A stretch of DNA of 64,000 nucleotides from Snuella lapsa. GTDB lineage: Bacteria; Bacteroidota; Bacteroidia; Flavobacteriales; Flavobacteriaceae. A program made the translations under genes and the position numbers. This document shows, piece by piece, positions 8,239 through 17,122 of the stretch. The DNA is taken from contig NZ_BAABCY010000007.1 of assembly GCF_039539345.1 (NCBI RefSeq), positions 1 through 64,000 of the forward strand. Reading direction: 5' to 3'. How positions within the stretch are numbered: position 1 is the first letter of the stretch; the number at the start of each line of letters is the position of its first letter. The notes below the pieces were generated by a model, which saw nothing but the letters and a program-made list of their open reading frames with translations, was not told the DNA's origin and made no database searches.

Positions 8239-9825
8239 ATGACAGATATACCAATATATACACTGATAGCATCGTGGAGCTTGGGAGGGCTTATCTCCTA
8301 TGTGACCATTAAATATATCCGACAAGGATTTTTAATGATACTGTTAAGCTTGATTATAGCTACGATTATTATAAACCATAAAGTAGGATTTCTATTCCTG
8401 TTAAAAGCCATGATGCTAATGGTTTTACCATTACAATTTATTAATGTCGTTATTTACGCCTATTGTGATCCAAATGCTAATGACCAAGACATTAGAAAGG
8501 AATATAAAGTAACCATGAGGACCAAGGGCAATAAATTAACCTTGGAAAATATTCGAAGAGGCATTTCGGTAATAGCCTCGGCAGGGAGTGGAAAGACCGA
8601 AAGCGTCATCTACAATTTGATGGAACATTTTAAGAAGCACAAGTTCTCTGGGGTGATCCATGACTACAAGAATTTTGAGATTACAGAAATGGCCTATCCC
8701 ATGTTCCAAAACGGAAGAAACCAGTTCCATATTGTATCCTTTGATCCCATATATAGTAGGGTGAACCCCATAGCCCCTAAATACCTACCAGATGAAGAAA
8801 GTGTATATGAGGTTTCAAGAGTCCTTTTGGAAAACCTATTGGAAACCAAAGAATCTGATGACAACAGTACCTCACGGTTTTTTAAGGATGCCGTGGAAGG
8901 GCTTATAAGTGGGCTCATATGGCGTTTAAAGACGGATTATCCTGATTATTGCACCATTCCGCATTTGATAGCTCTTTACCAAGAGGTAAATACCAAAGGG
9001 TTAATAAAATTTCTAAAGGGTAACTTGATTTCCAAATCCATGGCCGATGCTTTCATCAGTGGCGTGGGATCGGAGCGACAAACTGCAGGAGTAAAGAGCA
9101 CCCTGGCCAATGCCTTTAAGAAGATCAGTACGCAAAGGATATTCATGGTGCTTTCTGCGGATGATATCCCCCTAAATATTAACAGCCCAGAAAACCCGTC
9201 AGTTATAGCTGTAGTCAATAACCCTAAAAAAGATGCCTCGCTTTCACCGGTCATTGCCACAATCATACACACCATTACCAAACAAATGAGCGAACGGAAC
9301 CAACTGCCCTCATTTGTACTGTTGGAAGAGGCTCCGACCATTAGGTTGCCCAACATGCACCGTATACCCGCAACGTTGCGGAGCTACGACATAGCCACCG
9401 TTTATGTGATGCAGGATAAGATACAGAACGATATGCTTTATGGCGAAAAGGCTAGTAAAGCCATACTCAGTAACCTTTCCTATCAGTTCTTTGGAAAAGT
9501 AAACGACCCTGATACCGCAAAATATTACGAACGGTTCTTTGAAATTATAACGAACCCAACAAGAAGCGTCAGTAAGGGCACAGGGCTGTCATGGGAAGCT
9601 CGGGTAACGAAGGGAGAACGGGAAGTGCCCAAACGCAGGGCAGAAATCTTTTTTAGGCTGAAACAGGGGGAATTTGTTGTGTTTGCAGATGGAAAGGATA
9701 GAAAGGTGCAATTTAAACGTCCTAAAATACAAAGAGAGTTAGCTTTACCAATTATTTTAGCCCAGCAAGATTTAGAAAGTAATTTTGCTAAAATACATGA
9801 TGAGATAAAATCTATATTTAAATAG
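8239..9825 (+). CDS. Type IV coupling protein (VirD4/TraG-like ATPase)
   Basis: A 528-residue coupling protein. Two or three N-terminal membrane helices fall within residues 1-75, followed by a RecA-like ATPase domain with Walker A ASAGSGKTES near residues 113-121 and Walker B FVLLEEAPTI near 360. A motor-type region follows (STQRIFMVLSADDIPLN… ATVYVMQDKIQND). It links the relaxosome to the tra-encoded channel. It is the last gene of the mob operon and converges on the secretion operon reading leftward from 16.8 kb. Confidence 0.85.
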   Translation: MTDIPIYTLIASWSLGGLISYVTIKYIRQGFLMILLSLIIATIIINHKVGFLFLLKAMMLMVLPLQFINVVIYAYCDPNANDQDIRKEYKVTMRTKGNKLTLENIRRGISVIASAGSGKTESVIYNLMEHFKKHKFSGVIHDYKNFEITEMAYPMFQNGRNQFHIVSFDPIYSRVNPIAPKYLPDEESVYEVSRVLLENLLETKESDDNSTSRFFKDAVEGLISGLIWRLKTDYPDYCTIPHLIALYQEVNTKGLIKFLKGNLISKSMADAFISGVGSERQTAGVKSTLANAFKKISTQRIFMVLSADDIPLNINSPENPSVIAVVNNPKKDASLSPVIATIIHTITKQMSERNQLPSFVLLEEAPTIRLPNMHRIPATLRSYDIATVYVMQDKIQNDMLYGEKASKAILSNLSYQFFGKVNDPDTAKYYERFFEIITNPTRSVSKGTGLSWEARVTKGEREVPKRRAEIFFRLKQGEFVVFADGKDRKVQFKRPKIQRELALPIILAQQDLESNFAKIHDEIKSIFK

Positions 9826-9864
9826 TATGGATCATTTGCCTAAAAACGGATATTGTAAAAAGAA

Positions 9865-10377
9865 TCATCCAAAGCTCTTCAACAGCACATGCAACTGTAA
9901 ATAAAACGTACCAGTTCTGAAGTTTTTTTTCTTTTCAAAATGTAGATTTATTATTTCACCGAACTTGGTTTTTTGTTCCAGCTTATGGATAAGTCTGACC
10001 ATGTTATTGTAATCCCCCTCTAGAGTAAATTGGTAAGTATTTATGGTAATATCGTTATTTACAACCTTGTGGGGTTCTAAAAAATGAACCACTTTAATGT
10101 TCGTACTATCGGCAAAAGTATTGATGGATTTTAAAAGGTTATTTTGAACGGAATTCCCCTGTAACTGGTATTTGGTAAGTAGAGAATCGTAATAATGTTG
10201 TTTTTGTTTTAATAAGGACATTTGTCTGGGAGCATTCTTATATAAAGCTTCCTGTTGTTTTAAATCCTTGTAGGTAACATTGAGCTCTATGGTTTTTGAA
10301 ATGGCCAATTGATAGCATAAGGTCAAGGTTAATAAAAAACCAAGTAGTAACAGTATGATTTTAGTTTTGTTGGTCAT
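9865..10377 (-). CDS. GspM/PilO-like inner-membrane assembly protein
   Basis: A 170-residue protein with one N-terminal membrane helix (about residues 7-27), a periplasmic coiled segment and a C-terminal small alpha/beta domain containing the INTYQFTLEGDYNNMVRLIHKL segment, which resembles the ferredoxin-like fold of PilO/GspM. It overlaps the start of the gap after the GspL-like gene by 17 bases and is the last gene of the six-gene secretion operon. It should pair with the GspL-like protein in the inner-membrane platform. Confidence 0.7.
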   Translation of the reverse strand: MTNKTKIILLLLGFLLTLTLCYQLAISKTIELNVTYKDLKQQEALYKNAPRQMSLLKQKQHYYDSLLTKYQLQGNSVQNNLLKSINTFADSTNIKVVHFLEPHKVVNNDITINTYQFTLEGDYNNMVRLIHKLEQKTKFGEIINLHFEKKKNFRTGTFYLQLHVLLKSFG

Positions 10378-11575
10378 TTGTTATATCTAGTTTAATACTG
10401 AAATCGGAGACGGATTCAGAAACGTCTTCATAGTTTGCTATATTGACCTTATCTACCCAATTAAAACTTTCAAGGTTTGTCATCCATTTGGAAAACGTGC
10501 TACTGTCATTAGATATACCGGAAATGACGATTGTATGGCGATCCACTTCGATAAGCTGGTCTTTCTTAATACGCTTTAGTATTGGTTGGTAATTGAAACC
10601 TGACAACAATATGGTACTGGGCAAACCTTGGATGATCGCATTAAGGTAAAACGCACTTTTGGATTCGCTGCTTTTAAGCATGTCATCAACCATTTTTTCC
10701 GATTTGCTAATCTGCTCGTTGAGTTCCAGAACTTTTTGTTTGGCTACTTCATTAACCTGGGAGGTTTGCTGTAATGCATTCACCGAATTAAAATAGTGGT
10801 TAAAAATAAAGAAATTGATCAGCAGAAGTCCGAGAATAAAGATCGCTGCAAATTTTAGAAACAGCGTGTAAAACCGGGTATATTTGTAGTTATTATTCAG
10901 CGATTGTTGTAACGCACCGGCATTGGTTACCGAAATGCCATGTTGCAGCACCAAATCTAACGCACCGGCTAAAGACAGTAAGTGGTTGCTGTTTATCTGT
11001 AAACCGTTAATATAGTAGTCTATTGTTTCTGGGCTAGCAACCTTATCAATAGCGCTTATCACACTTTCCTCTACAGCAATGTGGGCATTAGATGTGGTAA
11101 TGCTTTCGGTGTTTATAAAGTTACACAGTCCGGAAACAATTAAATTGCCCACGGATATATTGATTACGGGAAGTCCTTGTGCCTTATAGGTTTCCAGTAG
11201 GGTTTCAATGTAGGCCTTTCTACAAATGGATACAAAGTGTACTATTCCGTATGAAATGACCTCATAATAAAAATCCTCCAGGTTGATGTTGGGAAAAGCA
11301 CCATAAGCTAGTTTACCAGCATCGGTTTGTGTGCTTTCCAGGCGTTTGGTTAACACATTATCATTGTTAATAGTGAGAAAAATGTGTTGCTTTTTGGGAA
11401 GCTTGGTAGCCAGTATTTCAAGGGAGGTCTCTTTAAAGGTGTCGGACACATCAATTACCTTTTTAGACTTTTTGAGCAGGGTTGCAAAAATAACATCCTT
11501 TCCATTTTGGACAGTATGTTCAACGCCACAGAAACGATTTCCAAACGTAAGATATGATTTGAACTGACTCACCAT
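10361..11575 (-). CDS. GspL-like (PilM-PilN fusion) platform protein
   Basis: A 404-residue protein. The N-terminal ~215 residues look like a degenerate actin-like (PilM/GspL cytoplasmic) domain. A single membrane helix follows near residues 235-260 (FAAIFILGLLLINFFIFNHYF), then a periplasmic coiled coil and a PilN-like domain. This is the GspL layout: cytoplasmic ATPase-binding part plus periplasmic part in one chain. It shares one base with the secretin stop codon and overlaps the GspM gene, indicating tight translational coupling. Confidence 0.75.
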   Translation of the reverse strand: MVSQFKSYLTFGNRFCGVEHTVQNGKDVIFATLLKKSKKVIDVSDTFKETSLEILATKLPKKQHIFLTINNDNVLTKRLESTQTDAGKLAYGAFPNINLEDFYYEVISYGIVHFVSICRKAYIETLLETYKAQGLPVINISVGNLIVSGLCNFINTESITTSNAHIAVEESVISAIDKVASPETIDYYINGLQINSNHLLSLAGALDLVLQHGISVTNAGALQQSLNNNYKYTRFYTLFLKFAAIFILGLLLINFFIFNHYFNSVNALQQTSQVNEVAKQKVLELNEQISKSEKMVDDMLKSSESKSAFYLNAIIQGLPSTILLSGFNYQPILKRIKKDQLIEVDRHTIVISGISNDSSTFSKWMTNLESFNWVDKVNIANYEDVSESVSDFSIKLDITNDQQN

Positions 11576-13809
11576 TAGTAAATAACTGTGGGTTTAATGA
11601 GTACGGTCAATTTTGCTTTGGAATCGGTGCGCTTGCGACTACTGAACAACCATTTAATAACAGGAATTCGTGACAAAAACGGGACGCCGGAACCGGAATC
11701 GTTCTTCTCCTGTTCTTCCAGACCTCCAAGTACCACAATATCCTGATCCTGCACCCTGATAATGGAGCTGAACTCCCTGGAGCTTAAATCCGGTGGGGCG
11801 TCGTCTGCAACACGCAGTCCGAAACTGGATTGTACCACAAAAATATCGAGGGTTACCTGTCCGTCGCCCGATACCAGCGGTTTAATGGTAAGCCCCAATT
11901 CGGCATCAATAGGTTCGTAATTGGTAATTTCGGAGGTTTGTGGGTTATCGGTACCGTAAATGTTACGTTGTGTCACCGCATAGTAAGATGTTTGTCCGTT
12001 TGAAAAGGTAGCCCGGTGCCCGTTTAATGTCGATAACTTGGGAGTTGACTTTATCTTTACGTTGCCGTTATTTTCCATGGCCTTTATGGTAGCAAAAAAA
12101 TTGGGAACCACTTTTCCTAAATTAATATGTCCGAAGCCATCAAAACCGTTAAGAACTTTATTGATCGTTTTGGCACCTAGAGTCAGATTCGTTGTCGGGT
12201 AAATACCGCCTTTTGTTTCCACAGGTTCATCGCCAATACCCCAGCTAACACCTGATTCAATGGAGGCATTCCGGTTTACTTCAATAAGCATGACCTCAAT
12301 AAGGATAACTGGCACGGGTTGGTCTATTTTTTTTATGAATTTTTTGAAGCGTTCTATTTTTGCGGCAGTTCCCGTAACATAAAAGCTATTGAGTTCGTAG
12401 TCAATTGTAACTTCTAGGTCTTGTTGTATCTCTTCCGGTAGTATACTTAACAAAGCTTCGACTTTACTACCCGAATCGCTAAACCCACTCTGGTAATTCA
12501 TGTTGACAGGTTCCCGGTTGTTCCTGTTTATACTTAAGTTAGTATTATATTGTCCATTGGAGTTGTTATTGTAGGAGTTATACCTGTTATTGTTGTACCC
12601 ACCATAACTACCGTACCCCCTTCCATAGCTTCCATAAGTTCTTCCAACGGTTCTGTTTCTACCGGTTCCACCGGTTGGATCGGACAGCAGCTCTACCGAG
12701 CGATGTTTTAGGTGTACAATTTCGACCGTACGGACACTCAGTTGGTTTTCGGTTCCAAAAAAGTAGACGTTGCCTTCTTTTTTAAAGGTAAACAAGCCAG
12801 GGCCCATTGATGTGGGGTCGGTTTGGGATTGGTTCTGGGCATTTCTGTTTTGATTACCATTGTTTTCACGCGAAGTTGTAGGGACGTATCCTGTTCCTGA
12901 CTGCGATTCGAATATCTTGATCAATATGTCGTCGAAGCTTATGGATTTGGTCTTAAAAGTGGCCGCACCTGCCATGGATAAAGGGGTGGCCGTAAAAATA
13001 TCAATATCGAGATCGGCACCAATGTCATTAACAATATCGGCTATGGGGGTATTGGTAAAATCCACTTCCAAAAGTTGTTTGTCAGCATCCAGTATTTTAT
13101 AGTTTAATCCCGATCTTCTTCTGCCGGATCGCGATCTGGCATTGGGCTTGTTTGCATCGATTACGGCATTATCTTCAAACACATAAAAATGATCCTCTGT
13201 TTTTTCTACCAGTAAATTGTTTGCCAGGGCCAGTTTGTCCATCGTAGCTTCAAAAGGGGTGTCTTTGGTGTAAAAGGTGATGGATCGGCTTTCCATCCCG
13301 GGCGTGAATACCAAGTTTTTACCACTTTCGTCCATAATGCGCTTAAAGACATCGTACAATTTGTCGTTTTTGGCATCGATACTAATGCTTTCGTCAGAGG
13401 GGTTGAATTGCACGGGTATGGTATGTGGCTCGGGCGTTACCACCGGAGGCGCATATTTTTTAATGGAAAGGATATTTCCCGTAAAATCAATGGTCAGGTT
13501 ATATTCTTTACATAGAAACACCAGTAGGTCGGCTACTGTAACATTTGAGAAGTTATTAACGATACTTATTTGGTTGAGATCGGGTGCAAGATTCATATTA
13601 ACCTTATGTAAATTAGAAACGGCCAGTAAAAAATTGGACAGGCTAATATTGCTTACGTTGATCTCTGTTTTCACCTGTTCGGATAGTCCAGAAGTATCGA
13701 CTGACAAAATCTCCAATTGGTTCTTAATGGTCTCTATGCGCTGGTTATGCCCAGATTGTGAAATCCCTAAATAACAGGTTAATAGCAATATATATAGTAA
13801 ATACTTCAT
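11575..13809 (-). CDS. Type II/IV pilus-type secretin
   Basis: A 744-residue outer-membrane secretin. It has a Sec signal peptide (residues 1-18), several N-terminal STN/N-type domains (for example DAKNDKLYDVFKRIMDESG), then a Gly/Asn/Tyr-rich low-complexity loop near residues 395-435, and a C-terminal secretin domain with VEVMLIEVNRNA-like and VVLGGLEEQE motifs followed by the barrel-closing VPFLSRIPVIKWLFS motif, which is diagnostic of GspD/PilQ. It should form the outer-membrane channel. The Asn/Tyr/Gly loop is an unusual insertion. Confidence 0.92.
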   Translation of the reverse strand: MKYLLYILLLTCYLGISQSGHNQRIETIKNQLEILSVDTSGLSEQVKTEINVSNISLSNFLLAVSNLHKVNMNLAPDLNQISIVNNFSNVTVADLLVFLCKEYNLTIDFTGNILSIKKYAPPVVTPEPHTIPVQFNPSDESISIDAKNDKLYDVFKRIMDESGKNLVFTPGMESRSITFYTKDTPFEATMDKLALANNLLVEKTEDHFYVFEDNAVIDANKPNARSRSGRRRSGLNYKILDADKQLLEVDFTNTPIADIVNDIGADLDIDIFTATPLSMAGAATFKTKSISFDDILIKIFESQSGTGYVPTTSRENNGNQNRNAQNQSQTDPTSMGPGLFTFKKEGNVYFFGTENQLSVRTVEIVHLKHRSVELLSDPTGGTGRNRTVGRTYGSYGRGYGSYGGYNNNRYNSYNNNSNGQYNTNLSINRNNREPVNMNYQSGFSDSGSKVEALLSILPEEIQQDLEVTIDYELNSFYVTGTAAKIERFKKFIKKIDQPVPVILIEVMLIEVNRNASIESGVSWGIGDEPVETKGGIYPTTNLTLGAKTINKVLNGFDGFGHINLGKVVPNFFATIKAMENNGNVKIKSTPKLSTLNGHRATFSNGQTSYYAVTQRNIYGTDNPQTSEITNYEPIDAELGLTIKPLVSGDGQVTLDIFVVQSSFGLRVADDAPPDLSSREFSSIIRVQDQDIVVLGGLEEQEKNDSGSGVPFLSRIPVIKWLFSSRKRTDSKAKLTVLIKPTVIY

Positions 13810-13826
13810 GAACGGTTCTTAAATTT

Positions 13827-15254
13827 TTAATCAATTAGCAGGGCATAGACTTCCTCCACAGAAGTGATGCCTTGCTTCACTAAATTAATGGCGTTGTGCT
13901 TTAAAGTTGAAATATGATGCTCATCTAAATAATCACCGATTTCAAGGTCGTTGTGTTTTATATGGGGTACCAGTGCTTTAGTAATGGGGATGATTTCGTA
14001 AATGGCCTTACGTCCCGCATATCCCGTGTGATAGCATTCAGAACATCCCACAGGTTTAAAATGGGTCATTAAATCCGCTGGGATACTAAAGTGTTCCGGG
14101 AAGACCATTTTGTTTACAGGAGTTTCCTGTTTGCATGAATTACACAGCTTCCTGACCAGGCGTTGTGCCACACTGATATTTAAGGTACTGGCTATGAGAA
14201 AAGGTGGGATACCCATATCGACCAATCTGGAAATGGTGGCCCAGGCCGAATTGGTATGAATGGTCGATAGTACCAAATGTCCGGTCAGGGCAGCGCGGAT
14301 GGCCATATTGGCTGTCTTAACGTCCCGTATCTCACCCACCATGATAATATCAGGATCCTGACGCAGGAAAGTCCGAAGGGCACTCGAAAAGTCCAGACCT
14401 ATATTCTCCTTTAGCTGAACCTGGTTAATACCTTCTAGGGTATATTCTATAGGGTCTTCAATCGTCACAATGTTGGTTTTGTCATCGTTAAGTAATTTTA
14501 AGGTGGCATATAATGTGGTTGTCTTTCCGGAACCTGTAGGTCCCGAGATCAACAAAATCCCATTGGGGTTTTTAATCCCTTCACTATAGGTTCTCAGTTC
14601 CTTTTCCGTAAAACCTAGATCCTTGATGTCAATATGATTGGCATCCTTGCTCAGGATACGCAATACCATTTTTTCACCATGTAGGGTTGGCAAGCTCGAT
14701 ACTCGGATATCAAACTCGTCCTCCTGTGCTTTTACCGTGATGCGCCCATCCTGTGGTAAACGTTTTTCCGAAATATCCAAGCCCGCCCTGATTTTGAGTT
14801 TGTTGACAATAACCGGGTATTCCGCCAGGGTAATGACAAAGTGCTCTTTTAGTTTACCGTCCAATCGAAAGCGCACACGGCATTTGTGTTCATAGGGCTC
14901 GAAGTGTATATCACTGCTTCCCATATCCTTCGCGGACAATAAAAGCGTTTCCAAAAAATCATTGGTATAATGCAGGCTTTTGGTATTATTGGTATCCCGC
15001 TTTCTAAAATTACTGGAAAGATACAAATTGATATTTTCTGGTGTCTCCGGGATCAATTCGATCTGTTTGCCAAATACAACGCGCAATTCGCGCTTGAGGT
15101 CTTCGGAAGGCGTCTCTGATTTAAAAGTCAGTGTACCGTTATGTGCCTGTACCGGTACAATCTTGTAGTGATAGGCCTGTTCACTACTTAATAATTGCAA
15201 CAAAGGGGTTGGTATGTTATAACTATCGGTCATGTCATTAAAATGTATAAACAA
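13827..15254 (-). CDS. gspE: GspE/PilB-type secretion ATPase
   Basis: A 475-residue assembly ATPase. It has Walker A GPTGSGKTTT near residues 237-246, the Asp-box and Walker B (DPDIIMVGEIRD), the His-box (LTGHLVLSTIHTN) and a C-terminal tetracysteine zinc site (CNSC … CSEC). The N-terminal domain is short, as in Bacteroidetes homologues. The start at 15254 overlaps the prepilin-peptidase stop; MTDSYN at 15233 is an alternative. It powers pseudopilus assembly together with the GspF encoded at 38.8 kb. Confidence 0.95.
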   Translation of the reverse strand: MFIHFNDMTDSYNIPTPLLQLLSSEQAYHYKIVPVQAHNGTLTFKSETPSEDLKRELRVVFGKQIELIPETPENINLYLSSNFRKRDTNNTKSLHYTNDFLETLLLSAKDMGSSDIHFEPYEHKCRVRFRLDGKLKEHFVITLAEYPVIVNKLKIRAGLDISEKRLPQDGRITVKAQEDEFDIRVSSLPTLHGEKMVLRILSKDANHIDIKDLGFTEKELRTYSEGIKNPNGILLISGPTGSGKTTTLYATLKLLNDDKTNIVTIEDPIEYTLEGINQVQLKENIGLDFSSALRTFLRQDPDIIMVGEIRDVKTANMAIRAALTGHLVLSTIHTNSAWATISRLVDMGIPPFLIASTLNISVAQRLVRKLCNSCKQETPVNKMVFPEHFSIPADLMTHFKPVGCSECYHTGYAGRKAIYEIIPITKALVPHIKHNDLEIGDYLDEHHISTLKHNAINLVKQGITSVEEVYALLID

Positions 15255-15717
15255 TGTTTCCGTAGCCTGACCAAACGATCAAATGACTGATTAAAAAAAA
15301 CAGGCTCATATAACCGGCCAAGGGTACGGTTACCCCTTTTCGTCCTTTGGATAAGTACAAGTGCAATATTAAAGAAAACACCAAGGCCGCTACAAATAAG
15401 GTGATGAACGATAAAGGTGCAAAGGAAACAGAAAGCCCCATAAATAATAGTAAATCCCCTAATCCTATGACTTTTAGAAGTCCTGTCCTGAGTTTTATTC
15501 TTGCGTATACCATAATAACAAAAAGAAGGCTTAATATAAAGACAGTGTTCATCGCGATGGAAACCATAAATAGTGTCCGCTCAGAAGACTGATAAAAAAG
15601 GATACCCCCAAAAACAGCGATCAAAGGAAACAAGAACCAATGGACCAATCGTTCTTTATAATCCTGAAAGAAAACTATTAGAAAACAGATTGTCAAAAAA
15701 AGCTTTACAAGAGTCAT
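15238..15717 (-). CDS. A24-family prepilin peptidase (short form)
   Basis: A 159-residue, multi-helix membrane protease. The two catalytic aspartates are in FQDYKERLVHW (residue 19) and the GxGD-type motif IGLGDLLLF. It lacks the N-terminal zinc/methyltransferase domain of classical PilD, so it would cleave but perhaps not N-methylate. The PFGP-like region is replaced by VPLAGYM. It lies directly between the pseudopilin and the ATPase genes and should process the three pseudopilins of this locus. Confidence 0.85.
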   Translation of the reverse strand: MTLVKLFLTICFLIVFFQDYKERLVHWFLFPLIAVFGGILFYQSSERTLFMVSIAMNTVFILSLLFVIMVYARIKLRTGLLKVIGLGDLLLFMGLSVSFAPLSFITLFVAALVFSLILHLYLSKGRKGVTVPLAGYMSLFFLISHLIVWSGYGNIVYTF

Positions 15718-15718
15718 A

Positions 15719-16132
15719 TCAATCTTTTATCAGTTGTTTGGGGGTTCCGTTCTCGTCTATTTCCCATACGTTAAAAATGCCATCTCCATCAAAATCGGTA
15801 ATGGCCGTCGCTTTGGCTTTGAACGTATTGTTATCGGCACTTACAATCTCATAGGTATAGTTGCTGGTACCGTTTTCGTTGACTGTTTTGGGCGCTTCAA
15901 AATCGATCTCGATCAAGTCATGGCTATATTTTGAGTACATATACCTATAGGAGGTCTGTGAATTATAAATATACTTGAGCTGTGTTTGGGCCTCAACACT
16001 CTTTGTCTTGCTTATCAAGGGCATTAAATTGGGCAGTGCCAATAACAATAATATACCAATAATGACAAGAACGATTAAAATCTCTTGGAGGTTATAGGCG
16101 TGGAGTTTCGCTGATTTTATTTTAGGTTTCAT
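15719..16132 (-). CDS. Major pseudopilin (GspG-like)
   Basis: A 137-residue class III-type prepilin: a short basic leader, cleavage likely at Ala|Tyr-Asn-Leu-Gln-Glu with Glu at +5, then the hydrophobic helix (ILIVLVIIGILLLLALPNL). The C-terminal half has a beta-rich domain ending in an Asp-rich loop, DFDGDGIFNVWEID, a calcium-type loop like that of GspG. The cleavage residue is Ala instead of the usual Gly. It is followed by the peptidase gene one base later. Confidence 0.85.
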   Translation of the reverse strand: MKPKIKSAKLHAYNLQEILIVLVIIGILLLLALPNLMPLISKTKSVEAQTQLKYIYNSQTSYRYMYSKYSHDLIEIDFEAPKTVNENGTSNYTYEIVSADNNTFKAKATAITDFDGDGIFNVWEIDENGTPKQLIKD

Positions 16133-16143
16133 GTGTTTTTTGT

Positions 16144-16815
16144 TTAGATATATCCTTTTTCCTTGGCAATTTGAATGAGTCTTTTATCGCCTTTGCCTTC
16201 CACGTCAAAGACTTCCTTTAAATGCCGTTTCCGTTTTTCTACACCACCCTTAGAGAGGTTTACAAAGTTGGGGAGGTCTTTGGTCCTTGTCCCCTTGGAT
16301 AACTCGTACAACAAAAGCCTGTCAATGTTATCAATGACGAAATCACTCGATATATGTTTCCGGATTAAATTCAATATGGTATTACTATAATAAGGGGGGC
16401 TATCCACAACTTTCATTATGGCCTCGACCAGGGTTTTATATCCTATATCGCTCTTTATTAAAAAACCATCCGGATTGATGGTGTGTAAAATATTATTGAG
16501 CCGATAATTGTCATTATTGGAAGTGTATATGATAATCTTAATTTTGTTAAAGTAGTTTCTTAACTCCATGGCAATATCCTCCCCGGAGAGAATATGCATA
16601 TCTTTTGATGCCGGAATGTTAACATCCACTAATGCCAGGTCAAAAGGTTTACCAAGAACGGCCTGTTCGATCTTTTGAATCGCAGCATCGCAATCTAAAG
16701 CTATATGAAGTTTAAAGTCCTTATCATGGTCTTCGCTCAGTTGTTTGAAAATTTGCTTTAACAGATCGGTTATTAAAGGTTCGTCCTCTACTATTAGTAC
16801 ATTAATTGTCCCCAT
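16144..16815 (-). CDS. Response regulator with LuxR-type HTH
   Basis: A 223-residue two-component regulator. The receiver domain has the acidic pair Glu10-Asp11, phospho-acceptor Asp64 (ALVDVNIP) and the conserved Thr/Lys region (IIYTSN … FLIKSD). The C-terminal ~65 residues form a HTH with the turn LSKGGVEKRKRHLKEVF. It is the first gene of the secretion operon and faces the RHS operon across a 307-base intergenic region holding two identical dyads. No histidine kinase is encoded in the window, so the signal source is unknown. It probably controls both divergent operons. Confidence 0.85.
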   Translation of the reverse strand: MGTINVLIVEDEPLITDLLKQIFKQLSEDHDKDFKLHIALDCDAAIQKIEQAVLGKPFDLALVDVNIPASKDMHILSGEDIAMELRNYFNKIKIIIYTSNNDNYRLNNILHTINPDGFLIKSDIGYKTLVEAIMKVVDSPPYYSNTILNLIRKHISSDFVIDNIDRLLLYELSKGTRTKDLPNFVNLSKGGVEKRKRHLKEVFDVEGKGDKRLIQIAKEKGYI

Positions 16816-16891
16816 ATTTAGTTTCTCGTATCAAGGCTGTAAATATCTTTCGAAAATAGGCATTTCAAAGTGTCTGCCGGTAAGCTTAAAA

Positions 16892-16906
16892 CTTACTTTA
16901 AGTAAG
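16892..16906. promoter_or_regulatory. Dyad operator copy 1 (CTTAC-N5-GTAAG)
   Basis: CTTACTTTAAGTAAG is a near-perfect palindrome between the divergent response-regulator and RHS operons. Related half-sites lie nearby (GGTAAGCTTA at 16879, AACCTTAACT at 16911). It is a good candidate binding site for the adjacent LuxR-type regulator. Confidence 0.6.
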
Positions 16907-16979
16907 GTAAAACCTTAACTCACAGTAATGTATATTCTTTCAATGAGTGCTTTTCTATGGTAATCTGCCTACAAAAAAG

Positions 16980-16994
16980 CTTACTTAAAGTAAG
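16980..16994. promoter_or_regulatory. Dyad operator copy 2 (CTTAC-N5-GTAAG)
   Basis: CTTACTTAAAGTAAG is the exact reverse complement of copy 1, 88 bases away (about eight helical turns), with further AGCTTACC half-sites near 17032 and 17054. It lies about 130 bases upstream of the first RHS gene. Confidence 0.6.
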
Positions 16995-17122
16995 GCTTAT
17001 ATGCTATTTTTTATAATAATCGACACACTTTAGCTTACCAATTGTAATAGGATAGCTTACCAGATTCTCACAAGCTCCCAATAATTTTACAGGGTATTAA
17101 ACAATTAAAACCATATAATAAA

